From positions 117,761 to 181,760 of the forward strand of contig JABSOY010000002.1 in NCBI GenBank assembly GCA_013215385.1: DNA of 64,000 nucleotides, written 5' to 3'. Shown here piece after piece: positions 28,248 to 38,603 of the stretch. This DNA is from Colwellia sp. GTDB taxonomy: Bacteria; Pseudomonadota; Gammaproteobacteria; Enterobacterales; Alteromonadaceae. Below the pieces are notes generated by a model. That model made no database searches. It was not told the DNA's origin and saw only the letters and a list, made by a program, of their open reading frames with translations. The translations under genes were made by a program, and so were the position numbers. The stretch's first letter is position 1. Each line of letters starts with the position of its first letter.

Positions 28248-28479
28248 CTATTGACCAAAAGGGTGGGTTTTTGACAAAAGCACTAACTCATCTCTTACAC
28301 CCGCCAGTTGTTTTGCATAGATAATTAAACTTTTTAAGCCGATAAGCAAGCGAGACTGTACTTGGTTAAACCTTGATTCAAATTCTGCATCACATTGACA
28401 CGCTAAAAACTCGGCTACATTTTATTTAAAATATGAGTTTGCAAATATTGTGCAACGGCATTGCTTTGCGAATAGTCAA
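28248..28479 (-). pseudogene. C-terminal remnant of an unknown helical protein
   Basis: On the minus strand the frame NVAEFLACQCDAEFESRF continues through SRLLIGLKSLIIYAKQLAG to a stop at 28248-28250. A second piece, FDYSQSNAVAQYLQTHILNK, joins it only with a frameshift near 28416. There is no start, so the 5' part is lost. The residue mix is protein-like and helical; family not recognised. It fills most of the 358-bp gap between the AraC-type gene and the receptor gene. Confidence 0.45.
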
Positions 28480-28550
28480 AGGATATAAATTATCGTAACA
28501 GTAATTATAGTGATAGAAGTGTCTTTTTTTATTAGCGTTAAGTATACATA

Positions 28551-30578
28551 CTAGAGCTTAAATCGTTCTACGGAGCTAGTTAGCGATCGCGCTAAGTTAT
28601 TTACATCTTCGCTTCTTTGATGCATGTTGCTTGCTTGGGAGGCATTCTTTTTGGCGGCATCGACCGTTTCATTCATCGTTGTTTCAATATTCTCACTATA
28701 AACCAGCTGTTCTTGCGCTGCTGTAGTAATACTTTTGCTCATCGAGTCAATGGCTTTCAAGGTCTCTTCAATTTGTTTGATCGCGTTACTTAATTGCTGG
28801 CTTTGTGCCACACATTCGCTTGCTTGGCTTTGCCCTTCAGATATTGCGGTAACCGCAATTGAAGTATCTTTTTGTAGATTATTAATCATCACCTGTATCT
28901 CTGCGGTCGACGCTTGAGTACGAGAAGCTAGCGATCTCACCTCGTCAGCAACCACGGAAAATCCACGCCCTTGTTCACCGGCTCGAGCGGCTTCAATCGC
29001 TGCGTTTAAAGCAAGTAAATTTGTTTGCTCAGCGATACCACCAATAGTATCTAAAATACTACCTATGCTTTTGCTATGCGCGCTAAGTAAGTCCATAACG
29101 GTTACTGATTCACTTAATCGTGATGATAATTGCTCAATTCGCTGGTTATTTTCGTTGGCAATAGTATTAATATCTTGGCTACGTTGTGATGCTTCGGTGA
29201 CATGAGTTGCGGTAATGTCTGCTTCATCTTTTACCCGATTTGAACTGGCAAACATTTGCTCGGCAAGTTGCTTAACATTGTCGATACGCACTATTTGTTG
29301 ACTTGCTGACTCTGCAATAAATAAGCTTTGCTTATTGGTTAAACTTGCTGATTCATCTAGGGAGTGGGCATCGCTATTAATAGCGTTAAGTAATTGGGTT
29401 AAATCATCGGAAAGTTTATTAATATTAGTAATAAGTACGCCAAATTCATCATTACTACGTTTTTTCAAGCGCTTAGATAAATCACCACTGGCAATTCTTG
29501 CTAACGCTTTATTCACTGCGCGTAGTGGGCCGATCATCGCTTTAGTGGTGATGTAAGAAATAAAGCTGGCCATAACAATAAAAATTAATGCTAAGACAAT
29601 CGCTAACGATTTACCCGTTTGAATTTCATCTTGTGCATTACGCTGGAAACTAACAAAACGTTTATTAGCTAGAGCGACTAATTCATCCAGTTTTCCATAA
29701 CTTAAATTAAAAGACTCGTCCGCTGAAAAATACGCTTTTTCTGCCTGCTCACTTAACGTTATGGTTTGTCGTTGTAATTTATAAAGGCGACCAGGCTGAT
29801 CTAGCGATTGTTGGACCAGAGTAAAATTATTTTTGAAGTCATCGAGTAACTCTTTTGCATTTAACGGCGCCGATTGCCTTACTAAATAAGTAAGGTTGGT
29901 AACAATGTTATTTAATAAGAACACCATTTCTTCTTGGTGTTTGTTTACCAGGTCAGTTTTTTCCGTACGCTTAAGTTCCGACATAGTATTACCTAGCGTA
30001 TAAAGGGCATCATCAATACGGGAACCGGTACCAATGACTTCATCAAGTAGTTTTTCTTGTCCTGGTGCCTCAATAATTTCTAAATCAAGCATACTTGAAC
30101 TGGCTTGGAAGCGGGCATCTTCAAAAATTTGATAATTAATTTGGAAGGCTTGTATGGCTTGTTGATGGTCTATTTTAGCGGTAAACATGCTTTGAATTTG
30201 CAATAAATACTGCTGATATTGACTTTGTGCTTGCTTAAGTGCTGATTTCATTTGAGCGTGGTCGGTTACTTTCAACAACAACAATTGCCCGGTTTCACTG
30301 TAATCACTTTGTAACTGATTAAAGTGTTGTAAGCTTTCTTTTAGTTCATTGATATCGGTTTGGGTATAGGCAACCGCGGCTTGCTTCATCATTTTTAATA
30401 GTTGAACTTGCAGGGCAACACTGTGTTTTTGTACCGGAACGGCTAACGTTTCAACGTTATTATTGGCATCGGAAATTTTGTTTAAAGAGTGATAGAAAAA
30501 ACTACTCGCTGTCAGTAACAATAATCCAATGGCGGTAAAGCCAAAAATAATTTTTTGTTTTATTGTGAGATTCAGCAT
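28551..30578 (-). CDS. Methyl-accepting chemotaxis protein
   Basis: 675 residues. First membrane helix at about residues 10-30 and second at about 326-346, enclosing a long helical periplasmic sensor (over 290 residues, four-helix-bundle type). HAMP follows ([20 protein letters not shown], about 358-378), then the signalling hairpin with [20 protein letters not shown] and [15 protein letters not shown]. It should signal to CheA. Different sensor domain from the receptor at 963-2909. Monocistronic. Confidence 0.94.
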   Translation of the reverse strand: MLNLTIKQKIIFGFTAIGLLLLTASSFFYHSLNKISDANNNVETLAVPVQKHSVALQVQLLKMMKQAAVAYTQTDINELKESLQHFNQLQSDYSETGQLLLLKVTDHAQMKSALKQAQSQYQQYLLQIQSMFTAKIDHQQAIQAFQINYQIFEDARFQASSSMLDLEIIEAPGQEKLLDEVIGTGSRIDDALYTLGNTMSELKRTEKTDLVNKHQEEMVFLLNNIVTNLTYLVRQSAPLNAKELLDDFKNNFTLVQQSLDQPGRLYKLQRQTITLSEQAEKAYFSADESFNLSYGKLDELVALANKRFVSFQRNAQDEIQTGKSLAIVLALIFIVMASFISYITTKAMIGPLRAVNKALARIASGDLSKRLKKRSNDEFGVLITNINKLSDDLTQLLNAINSDAHSLDESASLTNKQSLFIAESASQQIVRIDNVKQLAEQMFASSNRVKDEADITATHVTEASQRSQDINTIANENNQRIEQLSSRLSESVTVMDLLSAHSKSIGSILDTIGGIAEQTNLLALNAAIEAARAGEQGRGFSVVADEVRSLASRTQASTAEIQVMINNLQKDTSIAVTAISEGQSQASECVAQSQQLSNAIKQIEETLKAIDSMSKSITTAAQEQLVYSENIETTMNETVDAAKKNASQASNMHQRSEDVNNLARSLTSSVERFKL

Positions 30579-30827
30579 TAAGTGGAGCCTTTTGTTAATT
30601 GCTTACTGTTTAATTGTAATCCTATATTGGCTTAACGTAATATTTTGTTTATCAAATATTTTTTTCGATAAACAATCATCATGTAAAAAGCAATGATAAT
30701 TAAATAGTTAGCTTTTAATAAGTTCGGAGTCCACTTCCTTATGATATTGACAATATCACGATAAGGTTATTTGCTCAATGGTGGTCTGACCACGAAAGGG
30801 CTGGTGAAATTATATGCAAAAAATAAA

Positions 30828-30857
30828 AAAGGTCAGTTGATAATGAACTGACCTTTC
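30828..30857 (-). terminator. Terminator of the prolyl oligopeptidase gene
   Basis: GGTCAGTT pairs with AACTGACC around a 7-base loop, flanked by AAA/TTT. On the minus strand it is followed by a T-run (complement of AAAAAATAAAAA at about 30819-30830). It lies 31 bp beyond the stop of the downstream-reading gene. The other 240 bases of this 310-bp gap contain only promoter-like sequence and a GTGGTCTGACCAC palindrome near 30780-30793. Confidence 0.85.
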
Positions 30858-30887
30858 ATAATTAGTGCTCAAAATTCAAAACAGGGG

Positions 30888-33035
30888 TTATGAATCGTTA
30901 GGTAATTTTTTAAAACCCATGTTGAACAATGTAAAACCATAAATATCAGCATACTGTTCAACAGTTTTTGATACCGGTGTGCCCGCACCGTGGCCAGCAT
31001 TCGTTTCAATGCGAATTAAGGTCGGTAATTTCCCTGCTTGTTTAGCTTGTAATTCAGCGGCAAACTTAAATGAATGAGCGGGTACCACACGATCGTCATG
31101 ATCACCCGTTGTTACCATAGTCGCAGGATATTTAACGCCAGCTTTAACATTATGTACAGGAGAGTATGCTTGCAAGTACTTAAACATTTCTTCACTTTGC
31201 TCTGCAGTACCATAATCGTATGCCCAACCAGCACCAGCGGTGAAGGTGTGGTAGCGCAACATATCCAATACACCAACAGCGGGTAAAGCAACGCGCATTA
31301 AATCAGGACGTTGTGTCATGACTGCACCCACTAATAAACCACCGTTAGAGCCACCATTAATCGCTAAGTAATTCGATGACGTGTAGTTTTTCTCAATCAA
31401 GTATTCGCCAGCTGCGATGAAATCATCAAATACATTTTGTTTATGTAATTGAGTTCCGGCATCATGCCATTTTTTTCCGTATTCTCCGCCACCACGTAAG
31501 TTGGCGACTGCATAAATACCACCTTGCTCTAACCAAACGGCACGAGTGACACTAAATGTTGGTGTTAAACTAACGTTGAAACCACCGTAGCCATATAAAA
31601 TTGTTGGATTTTTACCATTCAGTTCAATCCCTTTTTTATAGGTGATAATCATAGGTATTTTAGTACCATCTTTCGAAGGATAGAAAACTTGTTTTGATTC
31701 ATAGTCATCGCTATTAAAGTTAGCGCCTGACTTACGATAAATTTCGGTTTTCCCTTTTTCGACATCAAAAGTGTAAGTCGTTGAAGGTGTTTTATAGTTA
31801 GTAAAGGTGTAATAAAGTTTCTTAGTATCTTTTTTACCTGATAACGAGCTGGCGCTACCAACACCGGGTAATGCTATTTCTCTTACCGCTTTACCTTGAT
31901 AATCATATTGGTACACTTTTGAAATGGCATCGACCATATATTCGGTAAAGAAGTAGCCACCACCTGTTGAAGCTGACAATACATTGTTTGTTTCGGCGAT
32001 GAAATCAACCCAGTTTTCAGGGGTTGGTTGTGCGGCATCTACGGTGACAATTTTTTTATTAGGAGCGTTTAAATTGGTCACTAAAAACAATTTACTGCCT
32101 TCATTCTCTATTACGTAGGTATCTGAATCGGTATGACCAACAATAGTAACCAATGGGCTGTTTTCTTTGGTTAAGTCTTTAATGAATAGACGATTACCTG
32201 AGGTAGAAACTGAACCAGAAATCAGTAAGTAATGATTATCTTCAGTGACTGAACCACCGACATAACGATGTTTCTCTTCGTCTGTAGCGCCAAAAATAAC
32301 TTTATCGGTACTTTGTGCTGTACCTAAGGTGTGATAGTAGAGTTTGTGTTGATCGGTTTTAGCAGACAACTCACTGCCTTCAGGCTTGTCGTAACTTGAG
32401 TAATAAAACCCTTCATTTTTATACCATGAGATCCCTGAAAACTTTACATCTATTAATGTGTCTTCTAATATTTTTTTACTTTCGGCATCAATGATAATAA
32501 TTTTTCGCCAGTCACTGCCACCTTCAGAAATTGAATAAGCCGCTATTTTACCGTCTTTGGTAAAACTTAACTGTGATAGGGATGTAGTGCCATCTTCACT
32601 AAATTTATTTGGGTCTAAAAAAACTTCTGCAGCTTGTCCATCTTTTTGACGGTAAACGACGTACTGGTTTTGCAAGCCATCATTTTTATAGAAGTAGTTA
32701 TAATCACCTCTTTTAAAAGGAGCGCCAATTTTCTCATAGTTCCATAGTGTTTCTAAACGCTCTTTCAATTTTGCGCGGTAAGGAATTTGTGATAAATAAT
32801 CAAAGGTTAATGAATTCTGCTTTTTAACCCAATTACTTGTTTCTTCACTTCTATCATCTTCAAGCCAGCGATAAGGATCGGCAACATCATGGCCAAAGTA
32901 GTTATCAACAACAGTACCTTTACTACTACTTGGGTAATCTGGAGAAATGGCTGTAGCGCTTCTGTCTGACGTGATGTTACTTCCTGAACATGCGACTAGG
33001 GCACTACATACTAATATTGCGATAGTTTTTTTCAT
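30888..33035 (-). CDS. Prolyl oligopeptidase lipoprotein (S9A)
   Basis: 715 residues from the ATG giving [20 protein letters not shown]; an in-frame upstream start adds 35 unlikely residues. The lipobox LVAC near residue 16 predicts a lipoprotein exposed in the periplasm. N-terminal seven-bladed propeller (about 90-430), then the alpha/beta-hydrolase domain: oxyanion and fold segment [16 protein letters not shown], the nucleophile in [14 protein letters not shown], and the catalytic His in [14 protein letters not shown] near the C-terminus. Cleaves short peptides after proline. Confidence 0.94.
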   Translation of the reverse strand: MKKTIAILVCSALVACSGSNITSDRSATAISPDYPSSSKGTVVDNYFGHDVADPYRWLEDDRSEETSNWVKKQNSLTFDYLSQIPYRAKLKERLETLWNYEKIGAPFKRGDYNYFYKNDGLQNQYVVYRQKDGQAAEVFLDPNKFSEDGTTSLSQLSFTKDGKIAAYSISEGGSDWRKIIIIDAESKKILEDTLIDVKFSGISWYKNEGFYYSSYDKPEGSELSAKTDQHKLYYHTLGTAQSTDKVIFGATDEEKHRYVGGSVTEDNHYLLISGSVSTSGNRLFIKDLTKENSPLVTIVGHTDSDTYVIENEGSKLFLVTNLNAPNKKIVTVDAAQPTPENWVDFIAETNNVLSASTGGGYFFTEYMVDAISKVYQYDYQGKAVREIALPGVGSASSLSGKKDTKKLYYTFTNYKTPSTTYTFDVEKGKTEIYRKSGANFNSDDYESKQVFYPSKDGTKIPMIITYKKGIELNGKNPTILYGYGGFNVSLTPTFSVTRAVWLEQGGIYAVANLRGGGEYGKKWHDAGTQLHKQNVFDDFIAAGEYLIEKNYTSSNYLAINGGSNGGLLVGAVMTQRPDLMRVALPAVGVLDMLRYHTFTAGAGWAYDYGTAEQSEEMFKYLQAYSPVHNVKAGVKYPATMVTTGDHDDRVVPAHSFKFAAELQAKQAGKLPTLIRIETNAGHGAGTPVSKTVEQYADIYGFTLFNMGFKKLPNDS

Positions 33036-33252
33036 AGGAGTCTCGGTTGGTTTGTTGGTATTTTGCAAACGCAGTGTAACAAATATGCAATTAGTTGGAA
33101 TATAAATGAGATGAGCCCCTGTTTGCTGAGTTAAGTTCATATGTAAATAGCAGCGCTATAAAAATGAATTTATCTTGTTCATTGTCGTAAAAGGTATTTC
33201 TGACTATTAAGTCGGCAGATAGTTCGATAGAATGGCGAGGTAAAAATTATTA

Positions 33253-33609
33253 GTGGAATTAAGCTTGAAGTCGAGTCTGAAAATAATTTATGGGTTAATA
33301 ATCTTGATTGCTTTGCAGTCGGTATTGTCGATCGATAAATATCACCTTGACGCTGATAATCATACCGAGCTGACTACGCACAGTATTCAAGATAGTGCTG
33401 ATGTTTTAACACAACTATCAACTTCGGAAAGTGAAGACTTGCACGAGCTTGATTGTCATAAAGGTCATTGTCATCACGCTAGTACGGTTTATCTCGCGCT
33501 CAATAGTAATAATATTATTATTGATGTAGGTAATGCGAAAGTCAGCCAAATTACTTTTGCGAAAAATTCCCCTCTAATCAGTCCAGACCTACGCCCCCCT
33601 ATTGTATAA
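33253..33609 (+). CDS. Small exported protein with Cys/His-rich segment
   Basis: 118 residues from a GTG start. An N-terminal hydrophobic segment (about 10-26) is followed by a low-complexity acidic region and the putative metal-binding stretch LDCHKGHCHHAS near residues 67-78. It precedes an RND metal-efflux adaptor and pump gene on the same strand, so it may be a periplasmic metal-binding accessory, like the small proteins at copper-resistance loci. No recognised domain. Confidence 0.6.
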   Translation: MELSLKSSLKIIYGLIILIALQSVLSIDKYHLDADNHTELTTHSIQDSADVLTQLSTSESEDLHELDCHKGHCHHASTVYLALNSNNIIIDVGNAKVSQITFAKNSPLISPDLRPPIV

Positions 33610-33646
33610 CGCTGTTATTTTAATCTTTAAAATTTAGCTAATTTAG

Positions 33647-33669
33647 CTCGAACCTCTTTTTTGTTCGAG
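33647..33669 (+). terminator. Stem-loop between the small metal protein and the efflux adaptor
   Basis: CTCGAAC pairs with GTTCGAG around a 9-base loop containing a T-run. It lies 38 bp after the stop of the small gene and 85 bp before the adaptor start. It could be an attenuator that reduces expression of the pump. Confidence 0.45.
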
Positions 33670-33753
33670 TGAATTTGCCTTGTTCTATTTTATTAATCTA
33701 TAAATAAAATGCATTTTTATCTGTGCTTGTTTGTAGAAAAGAGCCTATACATT

Positions 33754-34875
33754 ATGAAAAAATTATTCATTGTTTCACCCCTAATTTCGATCATTTTATC
33801 TGTATCATTAAGTTTCCCTACCTTTGCTGAAGAAGATCATCAGCAAGAAATTCACTTAACGGATATACAACTCCAACAAGCTGATATTAAAGTTGCAACG
33901 ATTCACAAGCAGGCGATGTCGTCACCTTTTTATGCGCCGGGAGAAATAAAAGCCAACGGTTACACCAGTTATTATGTTTCACCACGTGTCGAGTCGGTTG
34001 TTTTAAAACGTCATGCTATTTTGGGCGAGCGTGTAGAAATAGGGCAACCACTGGTTACTTTATTCAGTGAAGATGTTGCTCAAGCGCAAGCGAATTATCG
34101 TATTGCTTATGCCGACTGGCAGCGAGTTAAGGATCTAACCTCTGATACGGTCAGCGATAAACAAAAATTAACCGTTCAAACTCAATACATTGCCGCGATG
34201 AGTCGTTTAAAAGCTTATGGCTTAACGGATGAGGCGATTGTATTTTTAAGAAAAAATAATAACGCTTTATTAGGCGAATATACCCTAACCGCAATTCGAG
34301 AAGGTGCCGTACTTTCTGATGATTTTCATCAAGGTCAGCGTGTTGGCGCAGGTATTACCATTATGGTGTTAACAAACGAAAGCCAGCTATGGGTTGAAGC
34401 TAGATTACCACCAACGCAAAACATTAATTTACCGGCAGGTACGGTTGCACAAATTATGCTTGCGGACCAAAAATATCAAGCAAAAGTTATTCAGTCTGCA
34501 CATACCATAGATGTAAAAACACGCACCAGAATTGTCCGCTTACTTGTTGATAATCCAGAAGATAAATTACACGCTGGCATGTTTGTCGATGTGACTTTTT
34601 CGAATGCACTAGCTGAGCCGGTTATCGCTGTACCACAAAATGCATTGATTCGAGGTGCTGATGGTGACTGGCAAGTATTTATTGAACATGAAGCCGGAGA
34701 GTTTCAAGCCCTAGAAGTTGAATTAGGACAAGTATTAGTTACTCAAAATAATAATGAGAACATCAGTTATCAAGAAGTTTTTGGTTTAGCAGCAGGAACA
34801 AAAGTTGTTATTAACGGGGCATTTTTTATCGCCTCGCAAGCGGCGAAATCAGGTTTTTCAGCACATAACCATTAA
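33754..34875 (+). CDS. RND efflux periplasmic adaptor (CusB/CzcB-like)
   Basis: 373 residues from the ATG of MKKLFIVSPLISIILSVSLS; 15 further in-frame codons lie upstream. A signal peptide ends near TFA. Membrane-fusion-protein features follow: the lipoyl-like HAILGERVEIGQPLVTLFS, an alpha-hairpin around AQANYRIAYADWQRV, and the beta-barrel and membrane-proximal domains. It links an inner-membrane RND pump to an outer-membrane channel. Ends 29 bp before the pump gene. Confidence 0.9.
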   Translation: MKKLFIVSPLISIILSVSLSFPTFAEEDHQQEIHLTDIQLQQADIKVATIHKQAMSSPFYAPGEIKANGYTSYYVSPRVESVVLKRHAILGERVEIGQPLVTLFSEDVAQAQANYRIAYADWQRVKDLTSDTVSDKQKLTVQTQYIAAMSRLKAYGLTDEAIVFLRKNNNALLGEYTLTAIREGAVLSDDFHQGQRVGAGITIMVLTNESQLWVEARLPPTQNINLPAGTVAQIMLADQKYQAKVIQSAHTIDVKTRTRIVRLLVDNPEDKLHAGMFVDVTFSNALAEPVIAVPQNALIRGADGDWQVFIEHEAGEFQALEVELGQVLVTQNNNENISYQEVFGLAAGTKVVINGAFFIASQAAKSGFSAHNH

Positions 34876-34904
34876 TCAATAATCATTAAAAGTAGGAGTT
34901 TATT

Positions 34905-37900
34905 ATGTTGAATCGTTTGATCCATCAAGCTATAACACAACGCCTTTTATTGGTGATTTTATTACTGGTTGTTGCTGTAAGTAGTGTCTTTGTTTTACCC
35001 AAATTAAATTTAGATGCTTTTCCCGATGTCACTAATGTACAAGTGGCGATAAATACCGAAGCCCCCGGCTTAGCCGCAGAAGAGGTCGAACAGTTAATTA
35101 CTTTTCCTATTGAGGCCTTAATGTACGCATTGCCCGATGTAGAACAAGTACGGTCAATTTCAAAAACTGGCTTGTCGGTCATAACCGTTGTGTTTAAGGA
35201 AGGTACTGACATTTATTTTGCTCGCCAGTTAGCTTTTGAACGTTTACAAAGTGCCAAAGAGCTTATTCCACAAGGAGCTGGTGTGCCCGAAATAGGGCCA
35301 AATACTTCTGGGTTAGGCCAAGTATATCAATATTTATTATCAGCAGAGCCTGATTCAGGCTATGACAGCGTTGCACTGAGAAGTTTGAATGATTGGTTAG
35401 TTAAATTGATGTTGATGCCGGTAGATGGGGTAACCGAAGTCTTATCATTTGGCGGTGCGGTTAAACAATATCAAGTGAATATTAATCCGAATCGTTTATT
35501 GGCTTATGAGGTTGACCAACAAACGGTGATGAAGGCGTTAGAAGGTAATAATCAAAATGCCGGTGGCTGGTTTCTAGAGCGTGGCCAAGAGCAATTAGTT
35601 ATTCGAGGTATGGGCTGGATAGCGTCTGGTGAAGATGGCATCAAGCAACTAAAGCAAATCCCGATAAAAACGATTGACGGTACGGTAGTGACCGTTAGTG
35701 ATGTTGCTAGCGTTTCCATGGGAGAAGAAATTCGACAAGGCGCAGTAACCATGTCTAACCGACTGGAATCAGGTGAAATTATTCAACGAGGTGAAGTTGT
35801 TACCGGCATAGTATTAAAACGTATGGGCGCGAATACAAAAACGACTATCGATAGCATTAATGCTAGAGAAGAAATGATTAATCAAGCGTTACCTGAAGGC
35901 GTGTCGTTTTCGGTAATATATGATCAAGCCGATCTAATTGAGCAAGCGGTCGATACCGTTATTAATGCATTACTGCTCGCTTTTATTTTTATCGTTGTCG
36001 TATTAGCTTTGTTTTTACTTAATCTCAGTGCCACGGCACTCGTTTTATTGTCGATTCCTATTGCTATTGGCATTGCTTTAATGATCATGGCATGGCTTGG
36101 TTTGTCAGCTAATTTAATGTCGCTAGGTGGTTTAGCCGTTGCCATTGGTATGTTGGTCGATGGCTCGGTGGTCATGGTAGAAAATATCATTCAGCGCTTG
36201 AGTGAAAAACAGGCACAGCAAAAAAGTAATCTCAATGAAGCCTCGATCATCAAAACAATTCAAGACGCGGCTCAACAAGTTGCTCGGCCAGTTTTTTTTG
36301 CCACCGCCATTATCTTAGTGGTGTTTATGCCATTGTTTAGTTTTTCAGGTGTTGAAGCGAAATTATTTCAACCTATGGCCGTGAGCATTATGATCGCTAT
36401 TGTATGTGCACTGATTGTGGCGTTGTTTTTTGTTCCTGCGCTGGCGGTAATAGTTTTTAAGAAAGGTATAAAGGTGAGAAAAAACCTGCCACTTAATTAC
36501 CTTGAACAGCTATATCAAGCTTCATTAACGTGGACATTATCGCACAGTAAGTGGCTAATGCTGGTGACCCTTTCGCTGTTAGCGTTGGCTATAAATACCG
36601 TGCCGAAAATAGGGACAGAATTCGTCCCTGAGTTAGAAGAGGGCACTATTAATATTAGGGTAACTTTAGCGCCTTCATCGAGTTTGGCTACAGCTTTATC
36701 GGTAGCACCGAAACTAGAAAAAATATTGCTAGAATTTCCTGAAGTCAATTATGCACTCAGTCGTATTGGTCGTCCTGAATTGGGTGGTGATCCAGAACCT
36801 GTTAATAACATAGAAATATATGTTGGCTTACGTGACAAACAATATTGGACAAGCGCAAATAACCGTATTGATTTACAAATATTAATGGAAGCTAAGCTTG
36901 AGCAGTTCCCTGGTTTATTGTTTAATTTTTCACAACCCATAGCAACACGGGTTGATGAGTTACTGTCTGGGGTTAAGGCGCAATTAGCGATTAAGTTGTT
37001 TGGTAGCGACTTAGCTGTGTTAGCGGAAAAAGGCCAACAAATAGCACAAGCTATTAAGCAGGTTGCTGGTGCAAAAGATGTCGCTTTAGAGCAGATAGTG
37101 GGTGAAGCACAGCTGGTCATAAAGCCCAATCGTCAGCAATTATCACGATATGGATTAGCCGTCGCTGATTTAATGTCGGTAGTACGTGATGGTCTGGGCG
37201 GTGCCAGTGCTGGGCAAATAATACAAGGCAATGAGCGTTACGATATTTATGTGCGTTACGACAAGAAATTTCGTCAAGATATCAGTGCTATCAAAGATAT
37301 TCGGCTGTTATCGCCATCGGGAGCTTGGGTGCGGTTGGCTGATATTGCTAGTGTTGCCATCGAGTCAGGACCACCACAAATACGTCGAGACGATGTTCAG
37401 CGTCGTGTCGTTATTCAAGCCAATGTGCAAGGCCGAGATATGGGCAGTGTTGTGGCAGAAATTCGCCAAACAATTGCTGAAAAGGTTAATTTACCGGCAG
37501 GGTACTCTATTGTTATTGGTGGGCAATATGAAAGCCAGCAACGAGCGCAGCAAACCCTAATGTTAGTTATTCCGTTGTCGTTAGCATTGATAGCTTTATT
37601 GTTATTTTTTGCTTTTGGCTCGATAGGTCAAGTGGTCCTTATTTTATGTAACGTACCCTTGGCTGTTATTGGTGGAATTTTCGCTCTGTATTTTTCAGAT
37701 CAATACTTGTCGGTACCTAGTGCCGTCGGTTTTATTACTTTGTTCGGTGTCGCGGTCTTAAATGGCGTGGTTATGGTGGAAAATTTTAATGAACGCGTTA
37801 AACAAGGAGTGTTATTAACAGAAGCGGTGATTAAAGGTGCAAGCTCGCGTTTACGCCCGGTATTAATGACGGCTCTTACCTCTGCACTAGGTTTGATCCC

Positions 37901-38045
37901 CATGTTAATGTCTGACGGTATTGGCGCTGAAATACAGAAGCCTTTAGCAACCGTCATCGTTGGTGGTTTAGTTACCGCGACCTTGTTGACCTTGTTTGTA
38001 CTGCCTACTTTGTATTTAAAGTTCGCTAAAGGTAAAGAAAAGTGA
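34905..38045 (+). CDS. Heavy-metal-efflux RND transporter (CusA/CzcA family)
   Basis: 1046 residues, the normal length for heavy-metal RND pumps. Twelve membrane helices, two large periplasmic loops. PDVTNVQVAI near residue 40 is the family signature. In helix 4 the segment reads AVAIGMLVDGSVVMVEN near 410-425: the first Asp of CzcA-type pumps (DFGxxVDGA) is replaced by Ala, as in Cu/Ag pumps of the CusA type, so the substrate may be copper or silver rather than divalent cations. No outer-membrane channel gene lies in the operon. Confidence 0.93.
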   Translation: MLNRLIHQAITQRLLLVILLLVVAVSSVFVLPKLNLDAFPDVTNVQVAINTEAPGLAAEEVEQLITFPIEALMYALPDVEQVRSISKTGLSVITVVFKEGTDIYFARQLAFERLQSAKELIPQGAGVPEIGPNTSGLGQVYQYLLSAEPDSGYDSVALRSLNDWLVKLMLMPVDGVTEVLSFGGAVKQYQVNINPNRLLAYEVDQQTVMKALEGNNQNAGGWFLERGQEQLVIRGMGWIASGEDGIKQLKQIPIKTIDGTVVTVSDVASVSMGEEIRQGAVTMSNRLESGEIIQRGEVVTGIVLKRMGANTKTTIDSINAREEMINQALPEGVSFSVIYDQADLIEQAVDTVINALLLAFIFIVVVLALFLLNLSATALVLLSIPIAIGIALMIMAWLGLSANLMSLGGLAVAIGMLVDGSVVMVENIIQRLSEKQAQQKSNLNEASIIKTIQDAAQQVARPVFFATAIILVVFMPLFSFSGVEAKLFQPMAVSIMIAIVCALIVALFFVPALAVIVFKKGIKVRKNLPLNYLEQLYQASLTWTLSHSKWLMLVTLSLLALAINTVPKIGTEFVPELEEGTINIRVTLAPSSSLATALSVAPKLEKILLEFPEVNYALSRIGRPELGGDPEPVNNIEIYVGLRDKQYWTSANNRIDLQILMEAKLEQFPGLLFNFSQPIATRVDELLSGVKAQLAIKLFGSDLAVLAEKGQQIAQAIKQVAGAKDVALEQIVGEAQLVIKPNRQQLSRYGLAVADLMSVVRDGLGGASAGQIIQGNERYDIYVRYDKKFRQDISAIKDIRLLSPSGAWVRLADIASVAIESGPPQIRRDDVQRRVVIQANVQGRDMGSVVAEIRQTIAEKVNLPAGYSIVIGGQYESQQRAQQTLMLVIPLSLALIALLLFFAFGSIGQVVLILCNVPLAVIGGIFALYFSDQYLSVPSAVGFITLFGVAVLNGVVMVENFNERVKQGVLLTEAVIKGASSRLRPVLMTALTSALGLIPMLMSDGIGAEIQKPLATVIVGGLVTATLLTLFVLPTLYLKFAKGKEK

Positions 38046-38352
38046 TTAAGGGATTTTATTAATCTAAAGGTGTAAAACGGTATAACTTTTGGCAAGTATT
38101 TTGTACAAAGGATAATTATTAACAAAGAAAAGCATGTTTTTTTTATGTTAATAATTACCCTATAAATCGCGCAAAGTCTTACCGTTATTCGCTTATGTTT
38201 TTTAGTTATTTATAGGTGTAACATTTCTTTCAAATTAATTTAATAATTCTCTGGTAATGACAATAAATTCTGGTACTCTCTTACCTCGTTTATTTCATCA
38301 GCTCAAATAATGAACAAACAATAAGATGCTGAAAAATAAGTGGGATAAAACT

Positions 38353-38361
38353 TTATCCACA
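38353..38361 (+). promoter_or_regulatory. DnaA box upstream of polA
   Basis: TTATCCACA is a perfect match to the DnaA box consensus TTATNCACA. It is one of two in the 558-bp AT-rich gap before polA. Confidence 0.5.
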
Positions 38362-38493
38362 TAAATAAATATAATAAGAAATATGTGAAAAAGAAGTTAC
38401 AAGCTATCTTTTCTCAATAAAAACAATCTTTTATCGAAAAAAATACCGTAATGGTCGCTTGGTTGTTATGGTTTCTTTCGTTGTTTTCAACAC

Positions 38494-38502
38494 ACTTATC
38501 CA
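38494..38502 (+). promoter_or_regulatory. Second DnaA box upstream of polA
   Basis: A second perfect TTATCCACA in the same orientation, 141 bp after the first and about 100 bp before the polA start. Apart from these boxes, the gap 38046-38603 shows no gene. Confidence 0.5.
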
Positions 38503-38603
38503 CAGTTAGATAAAGTTTTTGTCACTAATTTATTTGATTAAGTGGAGAGAAAACACTGAATATGGCATCCTTAGCCAAATTTCATTGCTAGTCGCCAATC
38601 ATC

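Noticed and set aside
30780..30793. GTGGTCTGACCAC as a GntR-type operator
   Set aside because: Short palindrome with no regulator gene beside it; expected by chance at this length.
38046..38603. Replication origin suggested by DnaA boxes and AT-rich sequence
   Set aside because: Only two boxes and none of the usual oriC neighbour genes (mnmG, mioC, dnaA) in the window.
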